NCBI GenBank assembly: GCA_039698075.1
Contig: JBDKTJ010000074.1
Span: forward strand, 10,426-74,425
Direction: 5' to 3'
Length of the DNA stretch: 64,000 bases
DNA from: JAJFVC01 sp039698075
Lineage (GTDB): Bacteria > Planctomycetota > Planctomycetia > Pirellulales > Thermoguttaceae
The notes beneath the pieces are model-generated. The model ran no database searches, was not told the origin of the DNA, and saw nothing but the letters and a program-made list of their open reading frames with translations. Positions 44,016 through 53,016 of the stretch are shown one piece after another (the first letter of the stretch is position 1; each line of letters opens with the position of its first letter). The position numbers and the translations under genes are program-made.

Positions 44016-45584
44016 TTAGTGTTTAAAATGCCGCCGACCCGTAAAAATCATTGGCAGGCGAAACTGATTGCAGGCTTGAATTACGGCCGGATCGTTTTTC
44101 GAGCCGCCCGGCTGAATGATCGCGGCCACTCCGGCGGCGGCGGCCCGTTCGATCGAGTCGGGGAACGGGAAAAAGGCGTCCGAAGCGAGTACGGACCCCT
44201 CGACCCGCGCGCCGGCCTTTTTGATTGCGATTTCCGTCGAATCGACGCGGCTCATCTGGCCCGCGCCGGCGCCCAACAACATCCGGTCCTTGCACAACAC
44301 GATCGCGTTGGACTTGACGTGGCGGACCATCTCCCAGGCGAATCGCAGGTCGGCCCACAAGGCGTCGGTCGGCTGGACCTCGGTCGCCACGCGCCACTGG
44401 TCCTCGGGGTCGGGCAGGACGTCGGCCTCTTGCATCAGCGCGCCGCCGTCGAGCCAGCGGAACGCCCAATGGGCCGGCGAACGATCCAACTGGCCGACTT
44501 CCATCAGCCGGACGTTGTTGCGCCATTTCGGCTTGGTGGTCAAGATGCGGAGGGCGACCGGATCGAATCGCGGGGCGACGATTGCCTCGACGAACAGGCC
44601 CGGCGCGGCCAGCACTTCGGCGGTGGCGTCGTCCACGTCGCGGTTCAGTCCCAACACCGAGCCGAACGCGCTGAGTGGATCGCCTTCCATGGCGCGTTGC
44701 AGGGCCTCGGCCAAGGTGTCGGCCACGGCGGCCCCGCACGGATTGTTGTGTTTGACGACCACGGCGGCCGGATCGGCGAATTGGCGCACGATGCCCAGCG
44801 CGCTGTCGAGGTCCAGCAGATTGTTGTACGAAAGCTCCTTGCCGTTGAGCTGCCGGGCCGAGACGATGTTCGCGCCCGATGCGCCGGATTGGGCGTACAG
44901 GGCCGCCTGCTGATGCGGATTCTCGCCGTAGCGCAGGACGGTTTTGCGCGTGAGGCCGGCGGTGACGACGCCGGGGAACGGGCCGTCGCGGTTTGCGCCG
45001 GCGAAGAACTCGGCGATCGCGCGATCGTATCGGGCGGTGTGAGCGAAGGCCTCGCCGGCCAAGCGGCGACGCAATTCGAGCGTCGTGCAGCCGTGAGCCG
45101 CGATTTGGTCGAGAATCTCGGAATATTGCGAGGCGTCGGTGGCGATGGTCGTGAAGGCGTGATTCTTGGAGGCCGCACGGACGAGCGTCGGGCCGCCGAT
45201 GTCGATGTTCTCGATCACTTCCTCGTCGGTGACGTCCTTGCGGGCCACGGTGGTCTCGAACGGATACAGGTTGACCACGACCAGCTCGAAGGTCAGGATG
45301 CCATGCTCGGCCAGGGCGCGCATGTCGTTCGGGTTGTCGTGACGGCAGAGGATGCCGCCATGGACCTTCGGGTGCAGGGTTTTGAGCCGGCCGTCCATCA
45401 TTTCAGGAAAGCCGGTGTACTCGGAGACGTCGCGGACGGGGATGCCCTCGGTCTCGAGGTGTTTTCGGGTTCCGCCGGTGCTGAAGATTTCGACTCCGGC
45501 GGCGACCAGGCCGCGAGCGAAGCCGGCCAGGCCCAATTTGTCGCTGACGCTGATCAAAGCGCGTTGAATGCGCGGCGAATCCAT
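44016..45584 (-). CDS. purH: Bifunctional AICAR formyltransferase/IMP cyclohydrolase
   Basis: 522 residues from ATG 45584. Last two steps of purine synthesis. The cyclohydrolase half shows ALISVSDKLGLAGFARGLVAAGVEIFSTGGT, EYTGFPEMMDGRLKTLHPKVHGGIL and ENIDIGGPTLVRAASKNH. The formyltransferase half shows LRYGENPHQQAALY, VVVKHNNPCGAA, HVKSNAIVLCKDRMLLGAGAGQMSRVDS and DAFFPFPDSIERAAAAGVAAIIQPGGSKND. All diagnostic motifs are present. Upstream of trpC on the same strand; the 71-base gap leaves co-transcription open. Confidence 0.96.
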   Translation of the reverse strand: MDSPRIQRALISVSDKLGLAGFARGLVAAGVEIFSTGGTRKHLETEGIPVRDVSEYTGFPEMMDGRLKTLHPKVHGGILCRHDNPNDMRALAEHGILTFELVVVNLYPFETTVARKDVTDEEVIENIDIGGPTLVRAASKNHAFTTIATDASQYSEILDQIAAHGCTTLELRRRLAGEAFAHTARYDRAIAEFFAGANRDGPFPGVVTAGLTRKTVLRYGENPHQQAALYAQSGASGANIVSARQLNGKELSYNNLLDLDSALGIVRQFADPAAVVVKHNNPCGAAVADTLAEALQRAMEGDPLSAFGSVLGLNRDVDDATAEVLAAPGLFVEAIVAPRFDPVALRILTTKPKWRNNVRLMEVGQLDRSPAHWAFRWLDGGALMQEADVLPDPEDQWRVATEVQPTDALWADLRFAWEMVRHVKSNAIVLCKDRMLLGAGAGQMSRVDSTEIAIKKAGARVEGSVLASDAFFPFPDSIERAAAAGVAAIIQPGGSKNDPAVIQACNQFRLPMIFTGRRHFKH

Positions 45585-45731
45585 GGCATTACCCTTCGGG
45601 CGCAAGAAAATGGACAAACCGAAGGTTTACGAGTTTTGAGGGCGACGGTCAAGGCCCCCGACGGGAGGCTCGAAGGCGGCCGTCGGTGGGTAAATCGCCG
45701 TCGTCGCCGGCGCTTGCGGTTTTCCGCAACG

Positions 45732-47144
45732 TTATTTGGAGCTTTTGACCGGTTTTTTGGCGGCCGGTTTTTTCGCTTCGCCCTTGGCGGCTGCGTCGGT
45801 CTGAATCTCTTCGGTCTGCGGGCGGTCCTTGTCGTGGAGAATCGGCTTTTGTTGTTCGGGCTCGTGGAGGCATTGGATCAGGCCAAAATCGTCGGCCAGA
45901 TAGATGCGGTCCGTCAGGTCGTTCCGCGCCTTGAGCGGCAGGCCGACGGTCGGCAGCGTGTCGAGCAATTTTCCGGTCATGCCGTCGAGAACCAAAAGCC
46001 GTCCGGCGCGGTCCGCGGCGTAGACTTTCGTCTTGCTGGCGGCGACCCATTGGACGACGCGCGGGGCAAACCACACGAGTCGTCCGTCCTTCGCGTTCAG
46101 GCAGAACATGCCGCTCGGGTCCGCACAGACGTAGACCCTCAGGTCGACGGCCATGGGAGGCTCGACGATCGGGTCGCCCGCGGAAAACCGCCACGCCACC
46201 TTGCCGTCTTTCTGGCGGATCGCGTGCACGTAGCCGTCGCGCGAGGCGGCAATGATCAGTCCGGAGTCGTCCCCAAGGGCGCGATCGGGCGGCAAATAGG
46301 CCGCACGGCCAACGACGGGCTTGCGGGTTTCCAGCCGATGCGTCAGCGCGAGCACGTCCTCGAACTGGCGGTCGATGCGGGTGATGTTCAACAGTCCGCG
46401 GTCGGTGGACCACACGGCGTATTCTTCGAAGGCGTTTTGCCGCGTGATTCGCGGCGGCGCGAGAACCGGTCCGATCGATTGGCAGAACAGCGGCGGCACC
46501 CAACGGGCGCGACGCTCCCATTCGGCTTCGTGTTTTTCGTCGGCGTCGAGAGTCGTTTGGGGTGACTCGTTCTCGACGGAGTTTTTAGATTTTCGATCGT
46601 TTTTCGCGGCGTTTTTTTCGCGGGCTTCGGCGGCGTGATTCGACGGCGCCCAACGATAGGCTTCCACTCGACCGGAAGTCAACGGGACGTAAACCCGCAT
46701 GTCGCTGACGGCCGGCGCGGCGCTGGGCGCGCCGCCGACCTCTTTTTCGTAGAGCAGTTCGCCGGTCATGCGATTGAGGACGTACATCCGCGAGCCGTTC
46801 AGAATGGCCAACACGTCGCGTCCGACGCCCGGCGGCATGGTCAACAAGTCGCGGCGGCCGAGCCGTTTTTGCCAAAGCACCCGGCCCGTCTCGGCGTCGA
46901 TCGCCTCGAACACCGCACCGTCGGTTTGCACGTACAAAACGCCGCCGCTGAGCGTTACGTTGCGCAGCCGTTCACGCCCGTGATCCAATTCAACTTGCGT
47001 GAACCATGCCCGGGTTAGACCGTGACGTGCGGCCGTCGGCTCGGAAATCAACTCCCGATCGATCGCCTTGGCCTGAGGGCCGACAGAAAAACAGCAGCAG
47101 ACGGCGGCGCCGAACAGGACGGCGCTCAAAAAACATCGGGGCAT
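45732..47144 (-). CDS. Secreted PQQ-like beta-propeller repeat protein
   Basis: 470 residues from ATG 47144; upstream reading frame has no signal peptide. N terminus MPRCFLSAVLFGAAVCCCF is a signal sequence. The body consists of PQQ/BamB-type blades: GVLYVQTDGAVFEAIDAETGRVLWQKRLG, SRMYVLNRMTGELLYEKEVGG, DGYVHAIRQKDGKVAWRFSAGDPIVEPP, RAGRLLVLDGMTGKLLDTLP. A charged, unstructured insert (EKNAAKNDRKSKNSVENESPQ) interrupts the propeller. The C terminus is Lys/Ala/Pro rich. Likely a periplasmic scaffold; no PQQ-dehydrogenase catalytic residues are evident. Confidence 0.8.
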   Translation of the reverse strand: MPRCFLSAVLFGAAVCCCFSVGPQAKAIDRELISEPTAARHGLTRAWFTQVELDHGRERLRNVTLSGGVLYVQTDGAVFEAIDAETGRVLWQKRLGRRDLLTMPPGVGRDVLAILNGSRMYVLNRMTGELLYEKEVGGAPSAAPAVSDMRVYVPLTSGRVEAYRWAPSNHAAEAREKNAAKNDRKSKNSVENESPQTTLDADEKHEAEWERRARWVPPLFCQSIGPVLAPPRITRQNAFEEYAVWSTDRGLLNITRIDRQFEDVLALTHRLETRKPVVGRAAYLPPDRALGDDSGLIIAASRDGYVHAIRQKDGKVAWRFSAGDPIVEPPMAVDLRVYVCADPSGMFCLNAKDGRLVWFAPRVVQWVAASKTKVYAADRAGRLLVLDGMTGKLLDTLPTVGLPLKARNDLTDRIYLADDFGLIQCLHEPEQQKPILHDKDRPQTEEIQTDAAAKGEAKKPAAKKPVKSSK

Positions 47145-47428
47145 GGTTCCGGTGTCCTTGCAGTTGTCGCACTTTGCCAATTTAGCCCCTCTATCATAAC
47201 CTCGCGCAGGCGAAAAAGCACGACGAAAACTCGCAATGGGGCTATTTTTGGAAGGGGGCGCATAACACGAAAAGGGTGTTTTTCGGGGTTTTCGCCGAGC
47301 CGCTAGACGAGATCGCTTCGACCACCTACGATAAGGGGCTTTGCTGGACGGACTGCGGCGTCGTATGGAGCGGAACGACCGCTCGACCATCGAGCCGTTT
47401 AGATAGACCCACAGAGAGAGCCACGGCC

Positions 47429-50400
47429 ATGGACCCCACCCCATTGGGCGATGTGAGTTCGCTGACCCAGGATATCTTGGGTTATCTGAACTTTTCGTCG
47501 GGGGCCTCGGACCCACAGTTTCTGAAGAATTTGGCCGAGCTGTTCGGTCGGGTTGAGGTGGTCGGGGACGCGGCGCGACCGGTCTGGCGGACGGTCGGAC
47601 GGACGCTTGCCGAAAGGTTGCAGTCGGTTCGCGGCGCGTCGGACGTCTTTCGCAAAGTCGATCAGGCCGAGGCGGTGTTGGCGTTGGTGTTCGAGGCGGC
47701 GCTGCCGGCCTACCGCGAGTTTCATCGCGATCTGTTGTTTCATCAGACCGACGAGTCGTTGTTCCAACCGTTTTTTGTCGGGCGGATGTGCGAGGCGGTG
47801 CTGCAGCAAGGGGCGCCGTGGTCCGAGACCGATCGGATCGTTGCGGGCGCGATTCGTCAGTTGAACGATTACATCGGGCATCGGCCGGTGGCGGTGTTGC
47901 GGACCGACCAGAAAATTCAGCCTTACGAGCACGAGTGGGTTCGTCCGATTCCGCTTTGGGTCCGCGAGGCCGGCGCGGCGCCCGGTCCGTATCGGGAGCT
48001 GGTCGAAACGGCTATGGCCATTTTGGATGCGACCGATCCTGCGCTGTTGTTCGAGGCGTCGTTCGTGCCCGAACAGCTTGATGAGTTGGCCATGGACCCG
48101 AGGGCGTACGATTTCGATCATCCGGTCAACAAGCGTCCGAATTATCTGTTCGGCCAGTGGGACATGCACCGTCTGGACAACGCGGGCCGCAGCCGCCGGT
48201 TCGTGTTGCAGCAGGCGTCGCTGGACGCGATGTTGGATCGGATCGGCCGTCACGGTCGGCTGCCGGACGCGCAGGTGCTTTTCGAGGAGGCGTCGGTTTT
48301 GGCGGGGACGATGCTGATGGGCTCGGGCGTCAGCGGCAGCCGGCCCGACGCCCACGATTCCACGGTGACGCTGTCGACACTGGTCGAGAAGATCGCGGTG
48401 TATCGGGACGTTTTTTACGAGAATTTGCTTCGCACGATGACCGGTCCGCACGCCGAGCGGTTGCGGGCGGAATCGTTGGCGCTGCATCAACCGTTCGGCG
48501 GCGCACGTCAGCACTTCAACCAGTTTTTGGCCAATCGCCGGGCGTTGCAGTTGCAGCACGTGCACGTGGCGCAGTTGTTCGCGGCGATCGGCTACACCGA
48601 GGCGGCGGCGCAGCAGGCGGCGGTCGTGCCGGTCGCGTCGGCCCGCATGGCGTGCGACATCCGCTGCCGGTTGTCGACCGCGCATTTGGCGATCGATCAA
48701 GGGCGGCTGGCGGACGCGGCGGCCGAGTTGCCATCGGTCGAGAATTTGCTGCATCGGGCGATCGAATGCGGGGCGATGGTCGACCCCTGGAACGTGTTGG
48801 GGTTCGGCGGCCAGTACAGCCTGTTTCCGGCGTTGGAAAACAGCATTCACGATCATCGGGTCGACGACTTGCTGGACATGATCGCCGACATTTTTACGTT
48901 GTACGTGCGGATCGTGAAATCGGCGGCGGCCACCGGCCAGACGGCGCTGCAGGAGTCGCTGTTCGAGCAGTTGGGGCGTTTGGCCCGGTGGTGGGATCGG
49001 TTCGCCGTGGTCGAGATCGATTCGGTCGATGGGCTGTCGGGCCAGGCCACGTTGGAGTCGGCCGAGCGCGTGGCGGCGGCGCTTCGGGCGTGGCATCGCG
49101 GCGGGGCCGAAGCCGGCGACGTGGCCTTTTGGCGGCGTCATGTGGCGGAGTTCCGCGCGCCGAAGTCCTATGCGCTGGTGATCGAAACGCTGTTGGACCG
49201 CCGCGATCCGGTGGCGGCGATGGCGCTGTTGATGCAATGGCTCAGTCAGGCCGACGAGATTCCGCTGGTCGAGGAAGATTATTCGTTCCACGATCTGGCG
49301 CTGCTGTGGATGGAGGATCTTTGGCAGCGCGACTCGGGCGGCGTCGAGCCGGCCGTTCCGCCGGAGCAGCGATGGTCGCTGGCCCGAAAGTTTGTGGACT
49401 TGTTGGAGGCCAATGCGGAGGAGTATTGGCAGCCGCCGCAGTTTGAGATGGCGGCCGGGGTGCTCGGCGGTGGGCCGTCGACAGCGACCGAGGAGCCCGA
49501 CGAGGAAGAAGACGAAGAGGAGGAGGACGAAGAGAGCGATCTGTTTGGCGCGGCTTACGAGCACGTCACGTATCGCGACAGCGCGGACGACGGGGTCGAG
49601 GGCGAGATGTTCGAGACGGGTGACGAGGGCATCGATTTCGAGTTGGTCGGCGAGGCCGAGCGGATCGTCAATCGGCTGAACTTTTTGACCACGGTCGCCC
49701 AACTGTGGAAACTCGGCGCCACGGCCGCGGAAACCGCCGACGTGGCGTCGCGCGACGAGGCGCTGAGCGTCTGGCTTCGGCAGGCGGAGGACAATCGCCG
49801 GCGTTTGGGCGAGTTGCTGGCCGCGGTCCATCGTTATCGGATTCCCTCGCCGCGCGGTACGCAGGAGTCGCTGGTCGAGTACGATCAGCGACGGAGCGTC
49901 AAGGAGACGCTGTTGGAGGAGATTATCGAGGCGTGCGTCGAGACGGGCGACGCGGCCCGGATGATCCGCGCGGCGATGAGCCATCCGCCCAAAGACGACA
50001 AGCTGGCCGCGTGGGAGCAGCAGGCGGGCGTGACGTTGGCGGCCCTGTTGCGTGGCGACGCCGAGGCCGTGCGGCGCGCGTGGTCGTCGCTGCTGCCGGA
50101 GCTCGAAAAGCAGCCGTTGTTGTACGTCGCACTGGCCCGCGGCGGCAATCCGCAGCGCATCGTCGCGTCGCGAGAGCTGCAATTTCTGCTGCGGCGATTG
50201 CTGACGTATTTGCCGAGGCTCGGGTTGCTGGTCGAAACGTGTCAACTACTGGAGACCGCACACCGGATGGAGATTTCGCATCCGGTTGGGCCGGGCGCGA
50301 TCACCGAGTTCGATCGGGCGTTCGAGATCGCTTGCCGGTCGATGACCCAATGCCTGGTGGTCTCGTCGGCCCAGTGGAAAACCGGCGACGGCGGAGACGA

Positions 50401-51367
50401 CGCGCTGATCGAAGAATTGGAGCGGATGGTCGAGCTGCTGCTCCGCTATTGGCTGATGCACAGCCACGGCGTGCGGCTTTCGGTGTTGGAAACCGTCAAC
50501 GATGCGCAGCCGTGGCGTCAGTTGAAGCAGTTTATCGAACGTTATGGCGGCGATCTGTTCACGCAACGGTTTTTGAATCTCGGCAACCTGCGCGGCATCC
50601 TGCATCAAGGCGTGCGGGAGTATCTCGAAAATTTGGCCGAGGAGCCCGAGCCGGACGAGGATTTTCGGCTGTTGGGCGAGTTGCAAGGGGCGATTTCGCT
50701 GGACGAGGCCGCACATTGGCTGTCGATCGCCATTGAGGCCGTGGTCGAAAACTACGGCGAATACGTCGACTACAACAGCATTACGACGCAATCGGACCGC
50801 GGCGACATGCTTTATACGCTGCTGGACTTTTTGCGGTTGCGGGCCAATTACGATCGGCTGGCGTGGAATCTTCGGCCGGTGGTGTTGGCGCACGAAGTGC
50901 TGGTTCGGCGGGGATGCGGCCGTGCGGCCGAAACGTGGCGACAGGCCGTGGCCGAACGGACCGCGCCGATCGCCGAGGAGCACTTGCAGCGATTTCGTCG
51001 GCTGTGCAAAAAGTACGGGATGCAGTTGCCGAGCATCGCCGAGCATTTTAGCGGGCGGTTCATTCGTCCGTTGGAGATCGACCAGCTTCGGGCGTTGTTG
51101 CGGCCCGCGGTCGAGGAGATTCGCCAGGGACGCCCGCCGGCGGCGCTGCGGGAGTTGGAGGAGCGGATCGCGCGGTTCACGCAAGAACCGGCCGGCGCGG
51201 GATTCGAGTTGCCCGGCTGGTTGGACGCCTTGGAGCAGGAGTTGGACCGGTTGCCGTGGCCGGCGGACGACGAAGACGACGATCTGCCCGACCCGCTGGT
51301 CCGCATTCCGCGCGTGCGGCTTACGAAGGCCGAGATCGAGCGGCAGATCCAGCAGATGCTCGAATAA
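47429..51367 (+). CDS. Very large protein of unknown function with acidic patch
   Basis: 1312 residues from ATG 47429. No signal peptide and no membrane helix, so cytoplasmic. Sequence is mostly alpha-helical, with many Leu/Ala/Glu/Arg heptad-like stretches (e.g. LVEKIAVYRDVFYENLLRTM; AAAQQAAVVPVASARMACDIRCRL; VAQLWKLGATAAETADVAS). A strongly acidic, probably disordered patch lies at about residues 690-720 (EEPDEEEDEEEEDEESD). The C terminus ends with a charged tail (DDEDDDLPDPLVRIPRVRL). Repeated helical pairs suggest a solenoid or scaffold. I do not recognise a family; comparable giant hypotheticals exist in planctomycetes. It is divergent from the PQQ-propeller gene (284-base gap) and convergent with the LarA gene. 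Confidence 0.65.
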   Translation: MDPTPLGDVSSLTQDILGYLNFSSGASDPQFLKNLAELFGRVEVVGDAARPVWRTVGRTLAERLQSVRGASDVFRKVDQAEAVLALVFEAALPAYREFHRDLLFHQTDESLFQPFFVGRMCEAVLQQGAPWSETDRIVAGAIRQLNDYIGHRPVAVLRTDQKIQPYEHEWVRPIPLWVREAGAAPGPYRELVETAMAILDATDPALLFEASFVPEQLDELAMDPRAYDFDHPVNKRPNYLFGQWDMHRLDNAGRSRRFVLQQASLDAMLDRIGRHGRLPDAQVLFEEASVLAGTMLMGSGVSGSRPDAHDSTVTLSTLVEKIAVYRDVFYENLLRTMTGPHAERLRAESLALHQPFGGARQHFNQFLANRRALQLQHVHVAQLFAAIGYTEAAAQQAAVVPVASARMACDIRCRLSTAHLAIDQGRLADAAAELPSVENLLHRAIECGAMVDPWNVLGFGGQYSLFPALENSIHDHRVDDLLDMIADIFTLYVRIVKSAAATGQTALQESLFEQLGRLARWWDRFAVVEIDSVDGLSGQATLESAERVAAALRAWHRGGAEAGDVAFWRRHVAEFRAPKSYALVIETLLDRRDPVAAMALLMQWLSQADEIPLVEEDYSFHDLALLWMEDLWQRDSGGVEPAVPPEQRWSLARKFVDLLEANAEEYWQPPQFEMAAGVLGGGPSTATEEPDEEEDEEEEDEESDLFGAAYEHVTYRDSADDGVEGEMFETGDEGIDFELVGEAERIVNRLNFLTTVAQLWKLGATAAETADVASRDEALSVWLRQAEDNRRRLGELLAAVHRYRIPSPRGTQESLVEYDQRRSVKETLLEEIIEACVETGDAARMIRAAMSHPPKDDKLAAWEQQAGVTLAALLRGDAEAVRRAWSSLLPELEKQPLLYVALARGGNPQRIVASRELQFLLRRLLTYLPRLGLLVETCQLLETAHRMEISHPVGPGAITEFDRAFEIACRSMTQCLVVSSAQWKTGDGGDDALIEELERMVELLLRYWLMHSHGVRLSVLETVNDAQPWRQLKQFIERYGGDLFTQRFLNLGNLRGILHQGVREYLENLAEEPEPDEDFRLLGELQGAISLDEAAHWLSIAIEAVVENYGEYVDYNSITTQSDRGDMLYTLLDFLRLRANYDRLAWNLRPVVLAHEVLVRRGCGRAAETWRQAVAERTAPIAEEHLQRFRRLCKKYGMQLPSIAEHFSGRFIRPLEIDQLRALLRPAVEEIRQGRPPAALRELEERIARFTQEPAGAGFELPGWLDALEQELDRLPWPADDEDDDLPDPLVRIPRVRLTKAEIERQIQQMLE

Positions 51368-51370
51368 TCG

Positions 51371-52648
51371 TCAGGCGGGCAGTCGGCCGCGGAAAGTCCA
51401 AAGCCCCAACGCGGGATTGCTGATGTAGTAGATTCGCTCGCCGTCGGGCAGCGTGTTCCAGCCGTCGCGGAGCTGCTTGGGGTCGTAGCGGCGCAGCATC
51501 GGTTCGAGCTTGCCGTAACGATAGCCGACCGACTCGATCTCCTCGCGGCTCAATTTTCCCGGGCAATAGGTGATCGTAAAACGGCCTTCGGACGATCCGT
51601 GGATCAGGTGGGCCGCCGCCGAGAGATTGCGGGGCAGGTCGTCGGTTTCGCGGACGAACCGCATGATCTCGGGCGTCGTGCGATAGCCGTATTTGCGGAT
51701 CATGCGGTCGATCTCGGGGTCTTCGCCGAACGTGCCGACGCTCGGGCCTAGGACGATCAGTTCGCCGCCGTCGGCGATGGCCATCCGCGTCCGATAGATC
51801 GACTTGTTGCCTAGCCACGTGCTGTGGAACTCTTCGGGGTCGAGATAGACGACCACTTTTTGGATCGGCTCGTCGAGGATCGTGAAATTGACCTGGACCG
51901 ACAGCGCGGCGGCTTTTTGGAAACACTCGACGTCGTCGCCGATGAACAGTCCGCGAACGGCCAAACCGCCATCGTCGCGCGGACCGATCACGGTCAAGAC
52001 GAACACCAGCGGCAGGTGTTTGCAAAAATGATCCTGGGCGTAGTTCAAAATTTTGCGCAGCGGCGTGTCGGCCCGGCCCATCATGCGCTCCATGCCGTAG
52101 GCCGCGCCGATGAAGTGGCTTTCGTTGATTCCGGAGGAGCCGCCTGCGCCGACGAACAGGTTTTTGTTGTAGTTGGCCATGCCGATCACTTCGTGCGGCA
52201 CCACCTGGCCGATCGAGAGGATCAGGTCGTGGCCGCCTTGCCACACCAAACGGTTGAGCTGCGCGGGCCAGGGTTTTTGATAAATCCCTTCGGTGGCCTC
52301 CGAGACGAACTCGGCGGGCACGGTTCCGACGGTCACCACGTCGTGACGCCAGTCGTGCACGCGGAACAGCGATTTCGGCACGCCCTCGAACATCCGGTCC
52401 AGTTGCCAGTCGGGCATGGCCACGTGCGTGCCTAGGGCCGGCATCACGTCGACCAGCCGATCGCGGAAATATTCGTAGGTCATCGAGCAGATCGGTCCGG
52501 CCATGCTGTTGGCCCGGGTAAAATCGGGCGGCAGGGCCAACACCTTGCGGCGAGGCTCGAGTTTTCGATATGTCTCGAAAAGAATCCGGCGAAGATCGTC
52601 GCGGTTGAAGTCAGTTTGCGGCGAACCTTGGGCAAAAAACGTGGTCAT
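51371..52648 (-). CDS. LarA-type nickel-pincer racemase family protein
   Basis: 425 residues. Lactate racemase LarA uses a nickel-pincer (NPN) cofactor fixed by lysine and histidines. Matching positions here: LPPDFTRANS (DxTR signature), LGTHVAMPDW (first His), SIGQVVPHEVIG (second His), NYNKNLFVG (lysine) and NESHFIG (third His). All four catalytic/cofactor positions are kept, so activity is plausible. The true substrate is uncertain, since many LarA relatives act on other 2-hydroxyacids. LarB, LarC and LarE, which make NPN, are not in the window. Divergent from hydE, sharing a 368-base intergenic region. Confidence 0.82.
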   Translation of the reverse strand: MTTFFAQGSPQTDFNRDDLRRILFETYRKLEPRRKVLALPPDFTRANSMAGPICSMTYEYFRDRLVDVMPALGTHVAMPDWQLDRMFEGVPKSLFRVHDWRHDVVTVGTVPAEFVSEATEGIYQKPWPAQLNRLVWQGGHDLILSIGQVVPHEVIGMANYNKNLFVGAGGSSGINESHFIGAAYGMERMMGRADTPLRKILNYAQDHFCKHLPLVFVLTVIGPRDDGGLAVRGLFIGDDVECFQKAAALSVQVNFTILDEPIQKVVVYLDPEEFHSTWLGNKSIYRTRMAIADGGELIVLGPSVGTFGEDPEIDRMIRKYGYRTTPEIMRFVRETDDLPRNLSAAAHLIHGSSEGRFTITYCPGKLSREEIESVGYRYGKLEPMLRRYDPKQLRDGWNTLPDGERIYYISNPALGLWTFRGRLPA

Positions 52649-53016
52649 AGAACAAGTCGGGGCTAAATGGACGAAACCGCTTATCTCCTCTCAGCGTACC
52701 ACGATGCGCGGAATGTTGCCAGTCCGACGCCCAGGGACGTTTACACGGCAAAGAAACCGAGGCGGACCGACGGGAAGCCGGAAAATAGGCCGGATAGACT
52801 GGCAGAACGGCGCCCTATCCGAGAAAACATCAATAACTCACGCTAGTGGAGCTGTCCCCCCAGAAATCTAAAAACGTCCGAAAAACCCGGCGGCAATTTT
52901 CGCTCGGCGGCGGTTTGCGTATAATGAAGTGTTCTCCGATCAACAAACGGACTGATTTTATGCGATGCGGCGATATTTTGGAGGACTGTTCCGCAATCGA
53001 TAAACCGACTGAGCCG
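52649..53016. other. Divergent intergenic region between larA-like gene and hydE
   Basis: 368 bases. Contains the hydE promoter (52897-52925). A GGAGG at 52980-52984 is present but no start codon follows at proper spacing in the hydE frame. No FNR-type TTGAT-N4-ATCAA palindrome was found by eye. Nothing else is evident. Confidence 0.5.
52897..52925 (+). promoter_or_regulatory. Promoter of the hydE-hydG-aspartase-hydF operon
   Basis: A perfect TATAAT at 52920-52925, with TTTTCG at 52897-52902 seventeen bases upstream. Transcription would begin near 52932. The leader would be 28 bases if ATG 52960 is used, or 85 if ATG 53017 is used. Confidence 0.55.

Noticed and set aside
43980..46565. An 861-codon plus-strand frame opposite trpC/purH/PQQ genes
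   Set aside because: It opposes purH, which is unmistakable, and shows shadow-frame composition.
47399..50245. A 948-codon minus-strand frame opposite the large unknown protein
   Set aside because: Rich in Arg/Gln/His, no motif, no start signals. The plus-strand frame is longer, has a start at 47429 and better residue composition.
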